This document shows positions 8,813 to 17,694 of a stretch of 64,000 nt of DNA, piece by piece. Under the pieces are notes generated by a model. The model searched no databases. It saw only the letters and a program-made list of their open reading frames with translations, and was not told the DNA's origin. Position 1 is the first letter of the stretch. The number at the start of each line of letters is the position of its first letter. This stretch comes from an uncultured Bacteroidales bacterium (GTDB lineage: Bacteria; Bacteroidota; Bacteroidia; Bacteroidales; P3). The DNA is taken from positions 94,719 to 158,718 of the forward strand of contig ONLQ01000002.1 of assembly GCA_900318665.1 (NCBI GenBank), written 5' to 3'. A program made the position numbers and the translations under genes.

Positions 8813-8885
8813 AGCGACAGACGGGGTTCGAACCCGCGACCTGCGGCTTGGGAAGCCGCCGCTCTGCCAACTGAGCTACTGTCGC
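8813..8885 (-). tRNA. tRNA-Gly (anticodon CCC)
   Basis: The acceptor GCGACAG pairs with CTGTCGC, with discriminator T as in bacterial tRNA-Gly. The anticodon stem GCGGC/GCCGC encloses TTCCCAA with anticodon CCC. The T loop is GGTTCGAACCC. CCA is not encoded. Confidence 0.93.
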
Positions 8886-8958
8886 ATAAAACTCGTATTA
8901 AATAACTCTCGTTTACGAAGATTATTGCATAGCGTGGGCGTGTTTGAATAAAAAAATG

Positions 8959-8966
8959 TATTTTTG
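8959..8966 (+). promoter_or_regulatory. Possible -7 element upstream of the YitT-type gene
   Basis: TATTTTTG matches TAnnTTTG. It would give a leader of about 160 bases before the ATG at 9130. There is no convincing -33 box at the right distance. Confidence 0.35.
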
Positions 8967-9129
8967 TTATTTGGCATATTGCTATGTGTTGTGATTAACA
9001 TAATGTGAATTACCGAATTGCATTATTCTGTCGTAGCGGTTGCCGCATCTTAATCGAGAAGGAAATATATAACTGACACAAGTTTCAAACAACTAATAAC
9101 TAACCCCCTACCAAACACTGGTTTTCTTT

Positions 9130-10068
9130 ATGAACGCCCAAAACCTAAAAAAGGAAATTATTGCCTACCTGCTTCTTACCATTGGTAGCGCGCTGTTCGC
9201 CATTGGCGATGTGATGTTTGTCAACCCCTACCTTATGGCTCCTGGCGGCACCTATGGTTTGAGCAACGTGCTCAACACCTTGTGGCCATGGAAGATTTCG
9301 CTCTACGCCATCTGCATGGATGTGCCACTCCTTATCATCGGCACTATCATTCTCGGTCCACGCTTCGGAGTCAAGACAATCGTTTCCACCATTTTGATAT
9401 TTCTTTTCACTTTTATTCTTGAGGCCACCTGGGGTTACAATCCAGTAATCAACGGTGGCATTTTTGCAACCCAAGATGCCGATTCGATGGTTCCTATCGT
9501 GAACAATGGCGGCTTCTTTGTTCCCGACTATTTTCTTAACACAGTGGTGGCTGGCATCATCTATGGTGTGGCTATTGGCTTGATATTCCGTTCGGGTGCT
9601 ACGAGCGGTGGCAGCGATATCATCTCGATGATTCTGCACAAATACACCAAGATTTCGCTCGGCACGCTGGTCCTCATTGTCGATAGTTGCATCACGTTGA
9701 CAACTCTGGTTGCCTTTAAGGACATCAAGTTGCCGATCTATTCTATCATAATAATCTACATCGAGAGCAAGATTATCGACCTCGTGGTTGAGGGTACGAA
9801 GAGTTACAAGACGGCTTTTATTGTTACCGACCGTATTGAGGAAATACGCGATTATATCATCAACGACCTGCATCGTGGCGGTACCTGCTTTTCGGGAACG
9901 GGTCTCTATCAGGGTGCCGAGCGCCGCATGGTTTACGTCACTCTGGACCGTACCGACCTTGTGAAGCTCAAGTCGAATATCCGCCATATTGACCCGCTGG
10001 CCTTTATCAACGTTATTGATAGTGCCGAGATTATGGGTCTTGGATTCAAGGCATTGCCTGAAGAATAG
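9130..10068 (+). CDS. YitT-family membrane protein with DUF2179 domain
   Basis: This is an integral membrane protein of a family widespread in Bacteroidota and Firmicutes whose transported substrate is not established. Five to six hydrophobic helices fill residues 10-215, including the conserved NPYLMAPGGTYGLS segment near 33-46 and the RSGATSGGSDIIS motif near 157-169. The C-terminal soluble DUF2179 domain (about 230-305) contains the RGGTCFSGTGLYQGAERRM stretch typical of the family, a likely small-ligand-binding ferredoxin-like fold. The length of 312 is normal. A glycosyltransferase gene follows after 15 bases and is probably co-transcribed. Confidence 0.9.
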   Translation: MNAQNLKKEIIAYLLLTIGSALFAIGDVMFVNPYLMAPGGTYGLSNVLNTLWPWKISLYAICMDVPLLIIGTIILGPRFGVKTIVSTILIFLFTFILEATWGYNPVINGGIFATQDADSMVPIVNNGGFFVPDYFLNTVVAGIIYGVAIGLIFRSGATSGGSDIISMILHKYTKISLGTLVLIVDSCITLTTLVAFKDIKLPIYSIIIIYIESKIIDLVVEGTKSYKTAFIVTDRIEEIRDYIINDLHRGGTCFSGTGLYQGAERRMVYVTLDRTDLVKLKSNIRHIDPLAFINVIDSAEIMGLGFKALPEE

Positions 10069-10083
10069 AAAAACAGTCCTACC

Positions 10084-11277
10084 ATGAAAGTCCTCCAACT
10101 CTGCAACAAGCCCCCCTATCCGCCTGTAGATGGCGGCAGCCTTGCCATGAATAGTGTCACACAGGGCTTGCTTGCGGCAGGGTGCGAGGTGAAGGTGCTG
10201 GCTGTGTCGAGCGACAAACACCCGGTGCGTCGTAGCCTCCTTGACGAGGAGTATCTTAGTGCCACTCGTTTTGAGGACGTGCACATCGACCTTGCCCTCC
10301 ATCCGCTCGATGCCGGCGTGGCGGTGCTTTGCGGCGAGTCGTATCACGTGAAGCGCTATATCTCTGCCCAGTTCCAGGACAAACTCATCGAGGTGCTTGA
10401 TGCCGAGGAGTTCGACATTATCCATGTGGAGAGCATATTTTTGACGCCGTATGTGCCGACAATCCGTCGCCACAGCAAAGCCCCCGTGATATTGCGGGCC
10501 CACAATGTGGAGCATAATATCTGGCGACAGATGGCTCGCAATTGTCGCAACCCATTCCGCCGTGCCTATCTGAAGAATGCCGCGCTGACGCTCGGTGCCT
10601 ACGAGCGAGAGCATATTGGCGAATATGACGGTGTGGTGTGTATCACGCAGGCTGATGCCGATTTCTTCCGCAGTTGCGGTTGCCGCAAGCCTATGGCCGT
10701 GGTGCCGTTTGCCGTGCAGCCAGAGCCTATTGACCATATCGACGAAGAGCCGTTCTCGCTGTTCCATATAGGCTCTATGGACTGGATGCCGAACATCGAC
10801 GGTGTGGAATGGCTGCTCGACAAGGTGTGGCCCAGTATTCATTCCGTGGCCCCCCAGGCGCGCCTCTATCTTGCTGGCCGCCACATGCCCCAGCATCTGC
10901 AGCAGGTTAAGATGGATGGCGTGCAGATTGTTGGTGAGGTGCCCGACGCAATGTATTTTATAGCAAGCAAGCAGATAAACATAGTGCCGTTGCGTAGCGG
11001 CAGTGGCATACGGGTGAAGATAATAGAGGCTATGTCGGCAGCCAAGACGGTGATTTCTACATCGGTAGGTGCTGCAGGCATCGACTATGTGGATGGAGAG
11101 AACATACTCATTGCCGACACTCCCGAGCAGTTTGCGCAGCAGGTGAAGCGTTGTGTCTATGACCCCGAATTTTGCAGGCAGATAGGGCGCAACGCCTACG
11201 ACATGATATGCCGCAACTATGAGTTGCATTCGCTGACAGATCGCCTGCTACAGTTCTATGCTCGTTTTGAAGAATAA
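10084..11277 (+). CDS. GT4-type glycosyltransferase
   Basis: The 397-residue protein has the GT-B two-domain layout of nucleotide-sugar glycosyltransferases. The N-terminal acceptor domain opens with KVLQLCNKPPYPPVDGGS, a glycine-rich loop seen in this family. The C-terminal donor domain includes FHIGSMDWMPNIDGVEWL near 223-240 and the nucleotide-sugar binding segment PLRSGSGIRVKIIEAMSA near 303-320, with the conserved Glu before AM. Substrate and product (cell-surface glycan, O-glycan or lipopolysaccharide) cannot be read from the sequence. There is no glycan gene cluster around it, so it may act alone with housekeeping partners. Confidence 0.88.
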   Translation: MKVLQLCNKPPYPPVDGGSLAMNSVTQGLLAAGCEVKVLAVSSDKHPVRRSLLDEEYLSATRFEDVHIDLALHPLDAGVAVLCGESYHVKRYISAQFQDKLIEVLDAEEFDIIHVESIFLTPYVPTIRRHSKAPVILRAHNVEHNIWRQMARNCRNPFRRAYLKNAALTLGAYEREHIGEYDGVVCITQADADFFRSCGCRKPMAVVPFAVQPEPIDHIDEEPFSLFHIGSMDWMPNIDGVEWLLDKVWPSIHSVAPQARLYLAGRHMPQHLQQVKMDGVQIVGEVPDAMYFIASKQINIVPLRSGSGIRVKIIEAMSAAKTVISTSVGAAGIDYVDGENILIADTPEQFAQQVKRCVYDPEFCRQIGRNAYDMICRNYELHSLTDRLLQFYARFEE

Positions 11278-11307
11278 AATCAATTAGCAAATCAATACAT
11301 ATACATT

Positions 11308-11832
11308 ATGAATAAAGTACGCCATATCATTATGCTGGCCCTTTTGTTTGGGCTTGGATTCTCTGCCATGTCGCAGATTCGTATTCCTGGTACCACCGTG
11401 TCGTTTCAGTTCCCCAACGGAGGCTGGAAATACCTCAAGACAATGAATCCCGCCAAGAACACGACGGTCTATCTCTATTCCTATTCCGCACGCGTAGTTG
11501 TCGATAAGTCGGGCGAGGAAGTCACTCCGTTCATGCGTATATATGTGAAGCAGAACTACTCCGACAGTCCTTTTGAACTGGCTTACGAGCGTTCGGTGCA
11601 GCAGCCTTTCCAGTCGCTTGAGGAGTATATGGAGGGTCTGCCAGGCAAGGACGGCATAGGCTATATAGGCGCCTATACCGGCACCAGCGACGGCAAAGAC
11701 TATCAGTTCCGTATGATTTATTTCAGGGACGGCAACAATGTTGTAGAGATACGCATGGAGACCACGCTCGACACCTACGATGAGATGGCCAAGGAATTTG
11801 AAGATGTAATGAAAACCATCCGAACCAAATGA
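11308..11832 (+). CDS. Secreted protein of unknown function
   Basis: I do not recognise a named family. The 174 residues begin with a signal peptide (hydrophobic segment MLALLFGLGFSAMSQ, likely cleavage after SAMS). The mature part is a compact, mixed beta/alpha sequence with many aromatic residues and a C-terminal helix (DTYDEMAKEFEDVMKTI). The body resembles small periplasmic proteins of the PsbP/DUF1795 type, but this is only an impression. The stop codon overlaps the start of the next gene (ATGA, 11829-11832), so it is translationally coupled to the PD40/OmpA protein and may work with it in the envelope. Confidence 0.75.
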   Translation: MNKVRHIIMLALLFGLGFSAMSQIRIPGTTVSFQFPNGGWKYLKTMNPAKNTTVYLYSYSARVVVDKSGEEVTPFMRIYVKQNYSDSPFELAYERSVQQPFQSLEEYMEGLPGKDGIGYIGAYTGTSDGKDYQFRMIYFRDGNNVVEIRMETTLDTYDEMAKEFEDVMKTIRTK

Positions 11833-14666
11833 CGGTGCTGCGTAGGGTAATATACGTTTTGTGTTTTGCTGTTGTCCCGTGTGTTGCCGGGGCGCAGATA
11901 GCCGTCGAGGAGCAACCGTCGGCGTCTGATGCCACCCCTGTTGCGACTCGTGTGGAAAACAAGGTCGATTATAAGGCCCAGTTTGCCACGTTGAGCCGCG
12001 ACTACCGCAAGAATCCCGACGATGTGGCAGTGCTTGTGGGGCTCAGCGATTTCTATGCCGACACGCTCAATCCTGCTTGCGACCTGCCGCTTGCCATGGA
12101 GTATATCTCCCATGCCGAGGAACTCTATAGTGCCATGGCAAATGCGAACAACTCTTACAGCGAGATGAAACGTCTGCTCAAAAAGCAGATAAACCTGCGT
12201 TCATTGCGCGAGAAAAAGAACAATATCATCAAGTTGGCGCGTATGGTCGTGTCGGCCGACGTGCAACTTGGCGAAAGCGAGATAGCGCGCTATGCCGAAA
12301 TATTCAAGGGCGATGTAGCCATAGGGCGTGCGGTGCGAATGCAGCGTGTCGATGGCGCCTTCATCGAGGCCAAGCGCATCGGCACCATTGATGCATACTA
12401 CGAGTTTGAGCAGGCCTACTGGGGTACTGCCGAGGCCGATTCTGCCGAGGCTTTCATTGCTGGAATGGCATCGGCGCTCTTCGACCGCGTGGAAAGTGAG
12501 GCAGAGACTGACGCTATTGCCAGTCGCTATGAGAAAAGCGAGTCGGTGCAGCGTCAGGCACAGCGGCACAAAAGCCGCCTGGCATACGCCACGGCGCGTA
12601 TGAAACACACCGTGGAGGGCTATAAGGCTTTCTTGTCGGCTCATCCTTCGAGCGACGAATATCTGCAGGCCCTCGACGAGATGGAGTCGTTGCGCAAGGT
12701 GGAGTTTGACGCCCTCAAGACCGCGCAGGACTACATATCTTTCATTGAGCAGAATGGCGACGACGAACTGGCTGAGCGAGCCATGGCTCGTCTTTGTCGC
12801 ATCATAAAGAAAGACAAGAATGTGGAGGCCGCCAAGGCCTATCTCGCCAAGTTCCCTCTCGACCAGAACTACAACGACATTTTCCGTCTCTACTACGACT
12901 GGCATGCCGCCGAGGGCAACTTGCAGCCAATCCAGTCGTTTGCCAACACCTATAAGGAATATCCTTTCCGTACCGCGCTTCAGGCCGACCTTGCCGAGGC
13001 GGCGCGTATCGACTCGTTCAACCTCATGCGGCCTTTTGTCGAGAGCCGCAAGGCCGATTATGTGGCGTTCATACGCCAGCATACGGGCAAGCGCATTGCC
13101 TTCGTGGCTCTGCAACGCATGCTGCAGCCCTTGTGTGCCCACCGCGACTGGAAAGGAGCCTCCGACCGTATGGGCTCTGTCATGCTCTCGTTCGAGGACG
13201 TCACTAACGTTGAATTTCAGCAGTTGCGAGCCATGCTTACCTCCCCCTCGACGTCGGCCACTGCCACGCCGCTCTTCGGCAATGGCCACGATGTGATGCA
13301 CCCCGTGATGCATCCCGATGGGCAACGACTGTTTTATACGCTGCGTAGCGCCGAAGGCTCGCGAGTGCAGATGGTGCAGCGTGCCTCGCGTCCAGGCACA
13401 TGGACTAAGGCTGTTGACGTAGAGTTTGCGAACTCATCGGGTGACAATCTCACGCTTTTCAACTTCTTTGACGATGGACGTCAGATGCTCCTCGGCAGCG
13501 ATGGCGATATATGGATTGCTCGCTACGACGAGGAGAGCCACCAATGGCGTATAGTCGAAATACCGCCATATCCCGTTAATACCGACTATGTGGAGACCGA
13601 TGCCTATATGCTGCCCGACGGAACGGGCATGCTGCTGGCTTCCGACCGCCCAGGTGGATTCAATCTGCAGGCTTCGGGTTCTAATTTCCATGGCGACACG
13701 GCCCTTGCTTCGGACATCTATTTTGTCCCCCGCACGTTGAGTGGCTGGGGCAATCCCATCAATCTCGGTCCTAATATCAACTCCACCTACTGCGAGCGCG
13801 CGCCGCTGCTCAGCCGCAACCAGCGCACTCTCTATTTCATCTCCGATGGTCGCGCGGGCTTCGGCTATGGCGATATAATGGTGTCAACTCGTACCAATGT
13901 TGACGATTGGTCGCAGTGGAGCGCGCCTGTCAACATGGGTCGCGATGTCAACAGTTGCCTCAGCGAGGCCAGCATTACCTTTGCTCCGAGAGAGGAACAC
14001 CTTGTGCTTGGCAGCAATCAGCGTGGCGGTCGCCACGAGGCGTTGCTTGTCGGGTGCACCCACGACAAGAGCAACACGGCACGTATCGTGTCTATTGACG
14101 CGCGGCGTTTTGGCGCATCGCTCACGCAACTCAGCATGGCCGACGTGGCATTGCAGGCCATGACGTGCGAGATGTCGTACCCCGATGCATCGCGCCCACT
14201 GCCGCTCCATGTCTATGGCGGCAAACGTTACATAGTCTATGGCAAGGCCGTCGGCTACTATGTGCCGCCGCTCACCATCAATGCCAGTATTCGCGACACA
14301 ATAGCGCTGCGAGGCTATCTCAAGTCGCAGTTGCTGTTGCTCAAAAAACCGTTGCCGCTGTCCACGGTGTTTTTTGAGGGGCAGACGGTGCAGCCTAAAG
14401 GCATTTCGATGGTGGAAATAGACAATCTGTCGTCCTACCTCGTTGATAATCCGCGCCTGCGTGTCGAAATAATAGTTGCCTGCAAGGGCAAGAGCAAGAA
14501 AGAGAGTTTCGACCTCTCGCTTGAACGGGCGCAGACGCTTCGGCGCTATATCAGCAGCAACGGAGTGGAAATATCGCGCATAGATGTGTCGGGTATTGGC
14601 AATGTGGCTACCGACTACAGCGAGCGGGATAGCGGCACCGAGGTATGGGTGCGTTTTTCCGAGTAG
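11829..14666 (+). CDS. PD40 beta-propeller / OmpA-like envelope protein
   Basis: The 945 residues open with a signal peptide ending in VAGA/Q. A long helical, TPR-like region (about 40-460) follows. A PD40/WD40-like beta-propeller occupies about 487-745, with repeated blades such as DGQRLFYTLRS, DGTGMLLASDRPGG and NQRTLYFISDGRAGFGYGD. The last 100 residues form an OmpA-like peptidoglycan-binding domain (LVDNPRLRVEIIVACKGKS, LERAQTLRRYISSNGV, DVSGIGN). The likely place is the periplasmic side of the outer membrane, anchoring it to the cell wall. The same general design recurs at 47118-49817. The canonical Asp and Arg ligands of the OmpA domain are only partly kept, so peptidoglycan binding is likely but not certain. 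Confidence 0.85.
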   Translation: MTVLRRVIYVLCFAVVPCVAGAQIAVEEQPSASDATPVATRVENKVDYKAQFATLSRDYRKNPDDVAVLVGLSDFYADTLNPACDLPLAMEYISHAEELYSAMANANNSYSEMKRLLKKQINLRSLREKKNNIIKLARMVVSADVQLGESEIARYAEIFKGDVAIGRAVRMQRVDGAFIEAKRIGTIDAYYEFEQAYWGTAEADSAEAFIAGMASALFDRVESEAETDAIASRYEKSESVQRQAQRHKSRLAYATARMKHTVEGYKAFLSAHPSSDEYLQALDEMESLRKVEFDALKTAQDYISFIEQNGDDELAERAMARLCRIIKKDKNVEAAKAYLAKFPLDQNYNDIFRLYYDWHAAEGNLQPIQSFANTYKEYPFRTALQADLAEAARIDSFNLMRPFVESRKADYVAFIRQHTGKRIAFVALQRMLQPLCAHRDWKGASDRMGSVMLSFEDVTNVEFQQLRAMLTSPSTSATATPLFGNGHDVMHPVMHPDGQRLFYTLRSAEGSRVQMVQRASRPGTWTKAVDVEFANSSGDNLTLFNFFDDGRQMLLGSDGDIWIARYDEESHQWRIVEIPPYPVNTDYVETDAYMLPDGTGMLLASDRPGGFNLQASGSNFHGDTALASDIYFVPRTLSGWGNPINLGPNINSTYCERAPLLSRNQRTLYFISDGRAGFGYGDIMVSTRTNVDDWSQWSAPVNMGRDVNSCLSEASITFAPREEHLVLGSNQRGGRHEALLVGCTHDKSNTARIVSIDARRFGASLTQLSMADVALQAMTCEMSYPDASRPLPLHVYGGKRYIVYGKAVGYYVPPLTINASIRDTIALRGYLKSQLLLLKKPLPLSTVFFEGQTVQPKGISMVEIDNLSSYLVDNPRLRVEIIVACKGKSKKESFDLSLERAQTLRRYISSNGVEISRIDVSGIGNVATDYSERDSGTEVWVRFSE

Positions 14667-14755
14667 TTTTTGCTGGTCGCAATCAAGATTGACAAACCCT
14701 AAAAAATGCTCTTTTTTGAGCATAACGAAAGAGATACGAATAAATTTTTTTTCAT

Positions 14756-14791
14756 CTTTTGTGCAAAAGTTCCTAAAAAAGTGTATCTTTG
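14756..14791 (+). promoter_or_regulatory. Promoter of the alpha/beta hydrolase gene, with palindrome at -33
   Basis: TATCTTTG at 14784-14791 is a good -7 box and TTTG at 14758-14761 a possible -33 box (22-base spacer). The -33 box lies inside the palindrome CTTTTG-TG-CAAAAG at 14756-14769, which could be an operator. Confidence 0.55.
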
Positions 14792-14882
14792 CCACAAATT
14801 TGTATGCCTTTTTGCCATAAACGATGTGGCATCATTTTGGCGTTTCCAAATTTGAAATAAGTAACCCCAACATTCAAGCATT

Positions 14883-15719
14883 ATGCCACAGGAGCACAAG
14901 ACAATAGATTTTCAAGGAGGAAAAATCCATTATAGGGATGAGGGTCGCAATTGCACAAAGACCGTAATCCTTTTGCATGGTCTGGCTCAAAATCTTACGG
15001 TTTGGAGTGAGATTACACTGAAAATGCTCCATTCATATCGTGTCATCAGCATCGACCTCCCAGGGCATGGTTTTACAAGCATGTATAGCGACGATGTGCT
15101 CACGATGGAGTTTATCTCGGAGTGCATCAAGGAGGTTGTTCTCAACGCCGGTGTGCGCGATTTTGTTATCGTCGGCCATTCGTGGGGCGGCTATGTGGCT
15201 CTTGCTTATGCGCAGAAATATCCGCAGAGTGTCAAGGGGATAGGCTTGCTGCATTCTCATGCGCTTCCCGACAACGACGATACCATCAAACGTCGCGAAA
15301 AAGATTGTGAAGAAATCCTCGACAATTGCCCCAACTTTATCTTGCGGTTCATACCAAGCCTTTTTGGTAAAAAGCAATCGGTTAATCTCTCAAAAAAGAT
15401 AAACACCCTCAAGGAGAACTGCCTTGGTATTAATCCTAAGGCTCTTGTGGCTGCCGAGCGAGGCATGATGCGTCGCAGTTCCTCGGTGCCGTTCCTCTGC
15501 CGGTATGAACGTCCGGTGATGTTTGTTTATGGTAAGGAGGACAATCGAATCCCGCTCGAATGGGGTCTGACAATGGCCTCTCTGCCTCAACATTCGCAAC
15601 TGCTGCTGCTCGACAATGTGGCGCACATGGCCCATCTTGAGGCTCCCAATATCATTACACGTTGGCTACAGTCGTTTATCGACTTCTGCTATATGGACAA
15701 CCTCGACCAGCCACGCTAA
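14883..15719 (+). CDS. Alpha/beta-fold hydrolase
   Basis: A cytoplasmic serine hydrolase with unknown substrate. The oxyanion loop HGLAQNLTVW (about 32-41) and the nucleophile elbow GHSWGG (Ser100) are clear. Asp220 in GKEDNRIP and His248 in NVAHMAHLEAP complete the expected catalytic triad. The helical lid between about 130 and 195 is Lys-rich. Length (278) and layout fit the MhpC/esterase-like group. The gene stands alone with its own promoter and a strong terminator. It has no signal peptide. Confidence 0.9.
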   Translation: MPQEHKTIDFQGGKIHYRDEGRNCTKTVILLHGLAQNLTVWSEITLKMLHSYRVISIDLPGHGFTSMYSDDVLTMEFISECIKEVVLNAGVRDFVIVGHSWGGYVALAYAQKYPQSVKGIGLLHSHALPDNDDTIKRREKDCEEILDNCPNFILRFIPSLFGKKQSVNLSKKINTLKENCLGINPKALVAAERGMMRRSSSVPFLCRYERPVMFVYGKEDNRIPLEWGLTMASLPQHSQLLLLDNVAHMAHLEAPNIITRWLQSFIDFCYMDNLDQPR

Positions 15720-15742
15720 TAAGCCGTTTTAGCTATGGACAC

Positions 15743-15772
15743 AAAAAAGAGGGTTTTATGCCCTCTTTTTTC
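15743..15772 (+). terminator. Intrinsic terminator after the hydrolase gene
   Basis: AAAAAAGAGGG and CCCTCTTTTTT form an 11-base stem with a seven-base loop; the T run provides the tail, and it may act in both directions. Confidence 0.88.
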
Positions 15773-15773
15773 G

Positions 15774-16002
15774 TTTAGTTCATGTTAAAAGTTTGAATCT
15801 GGGGTAAGATTTGTAGTATCTTTTGTTTCTACAAGGTCCCGAAAACTATTTTTCCAATTGCTTTATTGTAGCGTATTTTATCCTACCATATTGTCTGACA
15901 TGGATAGGGATAGTAATCTTTGTAGGAGAAATGCTAATGGGTGTCTAATTAGATGGTTACGTGGATTTTGTGGTGGCAGAATAGGTTGCAAAGTTTTTTT
16001 AT
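15774..16002. other. Intergenic stretch before gdhA with no clear gene
   Basis: AT-rich, without a credible coding frame. Small inverted repeats such as TTGTAG/CTACAA (about 15810-15832) occur. It may hold regulatory sites for gdhA, but nothing specific can be named. Confidence 0.3.
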
Positions 16003-16033
16003 TTTGCAATAATGTTTTTTTGTTGTACCTTTG
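16003..16033 (+). promoter_or_regulatory. Promoter of gdhA
   Basis: TTTG at 16003-16006 and TACCTTTG at 16026-16033 with a 19-base spacer match the Bacteroidota consensus. The leader to the ATG at 16079 is about 40 bases. Confidence 0.8.
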
Positions 16034-16078
16034 TCGAACATTTTTAACAAAACATAACTCACAAATCAATTTAATACC

Positions 16079-17422
16079 ATGAAAGTAAACGAAATTATGG
16101 CCAACCTGGAGGCCAAACATCCTGGTGAAAATGAGTATTTGCAGGCAGTACGCGAAGTTCTCGAAACCATCGAGGAAGAGTACAACAAACACCCCGAGTT
16201 CGAGGCTGCAAAGATCGTTGAGCGCATTGTTGAGCCCGACCGCATCTTCAAATTCCGCGTTGTGTGGGTTGACGATAAGGGTCAGACCCAGGTCAACCTC
16301 GGCTACCGTGTGCAGTTCAACGCCGCTCTTGGTGCATACAAAGGCGGTCTGCGCTTCCACCCCAAGGTGAACGAGTCTATGCTGAAATTCCTCGGTTTCG
16401 AGCAGATTTTCAAGAACAGCCTCACCAACCTGCCTCTCGGCGGTGGTAAGGGTGGTTCCGATTTCGACCCCGTTGGAAAGAGCGATGCCGAAATCATGCG
16501 TTTCTGCCAGGCCTTCATGTATGAGTTGTGGCGCAACATTGGTGCCGATCAGGACAGCCCTGCCGGCGACGTCGGAGTTGGCGGCCGCGAGATTGGCTAC
16601 CTCTATGGTGCTTACAAGAAAATCGCCCGCGAGCACAGCACTGGTGCCCTCACCGGCAAGAGCTACGGCTGGGGTGGTTCCCTCATGCGTCCCGAGGCTA
16701 CCGGTTTCGGCGCAGTCTATTATGTTGACCGCATGGTGAAACAGAACGGCGACACCCTCAAGGGTAAGAAAATCGCCCTCTCCGGCTTCGGCAACGTGGC
16801 TTGGGGTGCTGCTCAGAAGGCTACCGAACTCGGTGCTGAAATCGTGGCTATCTCTGGTCCCGACGGCGTTTGCGAAATCAGCGGCGGCATGAACCAGGAG
16901 ATGTTCGACTACATGCTCGAAATGCGTGCCTCCAACCACAACAAGGTTGAGGAAATGGCTCAGAAATTCCCCGCCAAGGCCAAGTTCACCGCTGGCAAGA
17001 AGGCTTGGGTTGTGAAGTGCGACATCGCTATGCCTTGCGCCTTCCAGAACGAACTCGCCGAGGAAGATGCCAAGATGCTTATCGCCAATGGCGTGAAGTA
17101 TGCTGCTGAGGTCTCCAACATGGGTTGCCAGCCTGGCGCTATCGCAGCCTTCCAGGCCGCTGGTATTCCTTTCGGACCTGGCAAGGCCGTCAACGCTGGT
17201 GGCGTTGCTACCTCTGGTCTCGAAATCTGCCAGAACGCTGGTCACATCAACTGGACTGCCGAAGAGGTTGACCAGAAACTTCACAAGATTATGAACGACA
17301 TCTATGACCTCTGCGTGAAATATGGCAAGCAGGCCGATGGTAAGATCAACTATGTGAAGGGTGCTAACATCGCCGGTTTCATGCGCGTTGCTAACGCCAT
17401 GATTGCCCAGGGCATCATCTAA
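16079..17422 (+). CDS. gdhA: NADP-type glutamate dehydrogenase
   Basis: It converts 2-oxoglutarate and ammonium to glutamate with NAD(P)H, the main ammonium-assimilating reaction in many gut Bacteroidales. The 447-residue length matches the hexameric small-subunit class. The N-terminal catalytic domain has GAYKGGLRFHP (catalytic Lys region), LGGGKGGSDFDPVGKSD and PAGDVGVGGREIGYLYG. The dinucleotide domain has the ALSGFGNVAWGAA fingerprint near 233-245. Codon use is strongly biased to a few C-ending codons, as expected for a highly expressed gene. It is a single-gene unit with a consensus promoter and an intrinsic terminator. Confidence 0.96.
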   Translation: MKVNEIMANLEAKHPGENEYLQAVREVLETIEEEYNKHPEFEAAKIVERIVEPDRIFKFRVVWVDDKGQTQVNLGYRVQFNAALGAYKGGLRFHPKVNESMLKFLGFEQIFKNSLTNLPLGGGKGGSDFDPVGKSDAEIMRFCQAFMYELWRNIGADQDSPAGDVGVGGREIGYLYGAYKKIAREHSTGALTGKSYGWGGSLMRPEATGFGAVYYVDRMVKQNGDTLKGKKIALSGFGNVAWGAAQKATELGAEIVAISGPDGVCEISGGMNQEMFDYMLEMRASNHNKVEEMAQKFPAKAKFTAGKKAWVVKCDIAMPCAFQNELAEEDAKMLIANGVKYAAEVSNMGCQPGAIAAFQAAGIPFGPGKAVNAGGVATSGLEICQNAGHINWTAEEVDQKLHKIMNDIYDLCVKYGKQADGKINYVKGANIAGFMRVANAMIAQGII

Positions 17423-17446
17423 TCTAAAAAGGATCTTCAACAAAGA

Positions 17447-17482
17447 GAGGGCGGCACCCACAGGTGCCGCCCTCATTGTTTT
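17447..17482 (+). terminator. Intrinsic terminator after gdhA
   Basis: The perfect 12-base stem GAGGGCGGCACC with GGTGCCGCCCTC and a four-base loop is followed by attgtttt. Confidence 0.88.
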
Positions 17483-17694
17483 ATGCGTACTAGAACACGC
17501 CTTTTGCTTTCGGAGTCAGTTCTATGCGGTACATCACAGATTAAACATTTCAATCTCTGCACTAATAATGTTGCTTCACCGCAAACATTGTGTGTTTACA
17601 CTCTTTTTTAAATCAGTTTGAGAAAAACGTACTATTTTTTGCCTAATTATTCTTTGTTAAAGTTAAAAATTCATCAGTCGTTATTCAGGCCTTT

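Noticed and set aside
9145-11229. A 694-codon open frame on the minus strand opposite the YitT and glycosyltransferase genes
   Set aside because: It mirrors two clear plus-strand genes, has a low-complexity His/Arg-rich translation without recognisable domains, and arises from the codon bias of the real genes.
14706-14723. Terminator after the PD40/OmpA gene
   Set aside because: ATGCTC/GAGCAT is only six pairs with the T run in the loop and not behind the stem, so it is not a convincing terminator.
15878-17476. A 532-codon open frame antisense to gdhA
   Set aside because: Strongly biased codon use in gdhA leaves the opposite strand open; the translation has no family features and begins in the terminator region of gdhA.
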